A stretch of 7,043 nucleotides of DNA, from assembly GCA_905236665.1 (NCBI GenBank), contig CAJONF010000050.1:1-7043 (forward strand), in the 5' to 3' direction. Below are positions 5,763-7,043 of the stretch, one piece after another; the first letter of the stretch is position 1; each line of letters begins with the position of its first letter. The stretch is from an uncultured Selenomonadaceae bacterium (GTDB lineage Bacteria > Bacillota > Negativicutes > Selenomonadales > Selenomonadaceae). The position numbers and the translations under genes are program-made. A model generated the notes under the pieces. That model searched no databases and had not been told where the DNA came from. It saw nothing but the letters and a program-made list of their open reading frames with translations.

Positions 5763-6814
5763 AATTCAAAATTCTTGCTCTTGTTCTGGTTAGTCTGCTT
5801 ACTTTTGGCTGTGGATCCGGCGGCGGCGATAAAAAAGAAAATGTCGTCTATGTTTACAGCTGGGGAGACTATCTCGACCCCGAAACGCTGAAAATTTTTG
5901 AAAAGGAAACCGGAATTCATGTTATCCTTGACGAATTCGACACAAATGAGAGTATGTATCCCCGCGTGGCGGAAGGTGCGGTTCATTATGATGTTCTTTG
6001 TCCGTCCGATTACATGATTCAAAGATTAATCAGCAACGATTTGATTCAGCCGCTCGATTTTAACAAATTGCCTAACGCAAAACAAAATATCGGCGCGGAA
6101 TTCTTTAAACAATCCGAAACTTTTGACCCGGGTAATAAATATTCAGTGCCTTATTGCTGGGGAACCGTCGGAATTATTTACGATAAAACAAAAGTTACTG
6201 ACCCCGTCGACAGCTGGAACATTCTTTGGAACGAAAAATATGCCGGACAAATTCTCATGCAGGATTCTGCTCGCGATGCGCTGATGATTCCGCTTAAATT
6301 AATGGGTAAAAGCATGAACGAAACCGATAAAAACGTTTTAGCACAGGCGCAAGAGATGTTAATTAAGCAAAAACCGCTTGTTCAAGCTTATGTTGTCGAT
6401 GAAGTCAAAGAAAAGCTTATTAATTCCGAAGCTGCGATGGGCGTCGTTTTTTCCGGCGAAGCTCTGATTATTTTGGAAGAAAATCCGAATATGGCGTTCG
6501 CTATCCCAAAAGAAGGCACGAATTTTTGGATTGACGGCTGGGTTATCACTAAGGACGCAGAAAATGTCGATAACGCCCATAAATTTATCGATTTCATGTG
6601 CAGACCGGATATCGCCGTTAAAAATTTCGATTATCTGGGATATTCTACACCTAATATCGCCGTTAAAGAGCTAGAAGAGAACGAAGCTTACAAAAATTCG
6701 CCGGTCGCTTTCCCCTCGCCTGATGTTTATGCAGGGCAAGAAACTTATAAATATCTCGGCAATGAAATGGACGAATATTACAATAGCCTTTGGATGAAAA
6801 TTAAAGTCGAATAA
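5759..6814 (+). CDS. potD: Polyamine-binding lipoprotein PotD
   Basis: The extracytoplasmic substrate-binding protein that delivers polyamine to PotB/C. The 351-residue product has a lipoprotein signal: positive N-terminus, hydrophobic stretch and C18 in LLTFGCGSGGG. The lipobox is slightly atypical, with T at -3 and F at -2. A Gly-rich tether leads into the mature domain. Alignment by eye to E. coli PotD shows retained ligand residues: W35 and Y38 (SWGDY), S83 and Y85 (PSDY), D169 (DSARD), W257 and D259 (NFWID), and Y295 (LGYSTPN). Two positions differ: D173 replaces the E. coli Glu171 and F231 replaces Trp229. This supports a polyamine ligand but leaves spermidine versus putrescine preference open. 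GAGGAGG (5745-5751) is 7 bases before the ATG, which overlaps the potC stop by 4 bases. Confidence 0.93.
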   Translation: MKFKILALVLVSLLTFGCGSGGGDKKENVVYVYSWGDYLDPETLKIFEKETGIHVILDEFDTNESMYPRVAEGAVHYDVLCPSDYMIQRLISNDLIQPLDFNKLPNAKQNIGAEFFKQSETFDPGNKYSVPYCWGTVGIIYDKTKVTDPVDSWNILWNEKYAGQILMQDSARDALMIPLKLMGKSMNETDKNVLAQAQEMLIKQKPLVQAYVVDEVKEKLINSEAAMGVVFSGEALIILEENPNMAFAIPKEGTNFWIDGWVITKDAENVDNAHKFIDFMCRPDIAVKNFDYLGYSTPNIAVKELEENEAYKNSPVAFPSPDVYAGQETYKYLGNEMDEYYNSLWMKIKVE

Positions 6815-6836
6815 ATTTTTTCAATTCATATCTATC

Positions 6837-6862
6837 GCCCCGAAAATCGGGGTATTTTTTTT
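6837..6862 (+). terminator. Intrinsic terminator of the pot operon
   Basis: CCCCGA (6838-6843) pairs with TCGGGG (6847-6852) around an AAA loop, with a possible outer G-T pair. Eight T follow at 6855-6862. It lies 22 bases after the potD stop and ends the four-gene operon. Confidence 0.85.
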
Positions 6863-6889
6863 GTTCACGAAGGAAATTTTTGTTATAAT
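6861..6889 (+). promoter_or_regulatory. Probable extended -10 promoter for the next gene
   Basis: TGTTATAAT (6881-6889) is a perfect extended -10 element. A weak -35 TTGTTC (6861-6866, three of six consensus bases) sits 17 bases upstream and begins in the last bases of the terminator T-run. The predicted start near 6896 falls at the ribosome binding site, so the leader would be only about 13 bases. Confidence 0.6.
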
Positions 6890-6908
6890 CAGCGCGGAGG
6901 TGATTTTA

Positions 6909-7043
6909 ATGGCGAAAAAGCATTTCTATCAATCTATCAAGCCTTCAAAGAACGAAGAAGAACTTAAACACCGTTTCGCGAACTATTTTGAAATTCGCAA
7001 CTTCGATTCCACTAACTATATCGACCTTTACACGCCCGAAATT
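6909..7043 (+). CDS. Unidentified gene, 5' part only (45 codons, runs off the window)
   Basis: An open frame from ATG 6909 to the window end, with an ideal ribosome site GGAGGTGAT (6896-6904) 4 bases upstream and its own promoter, so it is a real gene start. The visible residues start MAKKHFYQSIKPSKNEEE and end DLYTPEI. They are charged and soluble-looking, with no signal peptide or membrane segment. I do not recognise the family from this fragment. It sits beyond the pot terminator and so is probably not part of that operon. Confidence 0.75.
   Translation, partial: MAKKHFYQSIKPSKNEEELKHRFANYFEIRNFDSTNYIDLYTPEI

Noticed and set aside
1..7043. CRISPR arrays, tRNA or rRNA genes, insertion sequences, phage genes
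   Set aside because: No spaced direct repeats, cloverleaf genes, transposase frames or terminal inverted repeats were seen; nearly all of the window is accounted for by the listed genes.

Overview
This window looks like chromosomal DNA of a low-to-mid GC Firmicute, most likely a member of the Negativicutes (Selenomonas/Veillonella type). The main evidence is ribosomal protein S4: it is full length, lacks the N-terminal zinc-binding cysteines, and opens with a 'MAIDRTP..KRCRALGI' segment that I recall from Negativicutes. Strong AGGAGG-type ribosome binding sites, frequent TTG starts and the rpsD-rpoA-rplQ order fit this. The assignment rests on memory of these families, not on a search. All genes are on the plus strand, and every sizeable gap is described below.

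Region 1 (1-2151) is the 3' end of the large ribosomal protein cluster: rpsD (S4), rpoA (RNA polymerase alpha) and rplQ (L17). RpoA is unusually long at 368 residues, because its N-terminal domain carries about 28 extra residues next to the conserved VTAADI segment. The rpsD-rpoA gap holds a 33-base repeat with a 7-base period.

Region 2 (2152-3051) starts with a second 33-base repeat of period 7. Inverted copies follow it, so it can fold into a hairpin ending in a T-run, which is a likely terminator or attenuator. Next comes a FhaA-like gene (DUF3662 plus a C-terminal FHA phosphothreonine-binding domain) and then a clear intrinsic terminator.

Region 3 (3021-6862) is a complete four-gene ABC import operon of the polyamine type, potA-potB-potC-potD. 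It encodes the ATPase, two permeases and a lipoprotein binding protein. All three junctions overlap, so translation is probably coupled. Its apparent promoter is interlaced with the preceding terminator: the -35 element lies in the terminator loop and the -10 element follows the T-run. A second terminator closes the operon.

Region 4 (6861-7043) has its own extended -10 promoter with a very short leader, then the first 45 codons of an unidentified gene that runs off the window.

Most of the window is conserved housekeeping sequence, and I see no clear undescribed system. The points that most deserve a second look are the insertion in RpoA, the paired 7-base-period repeats either side of rpoA-rplQ, and the compact terminator/promoter overlaps.
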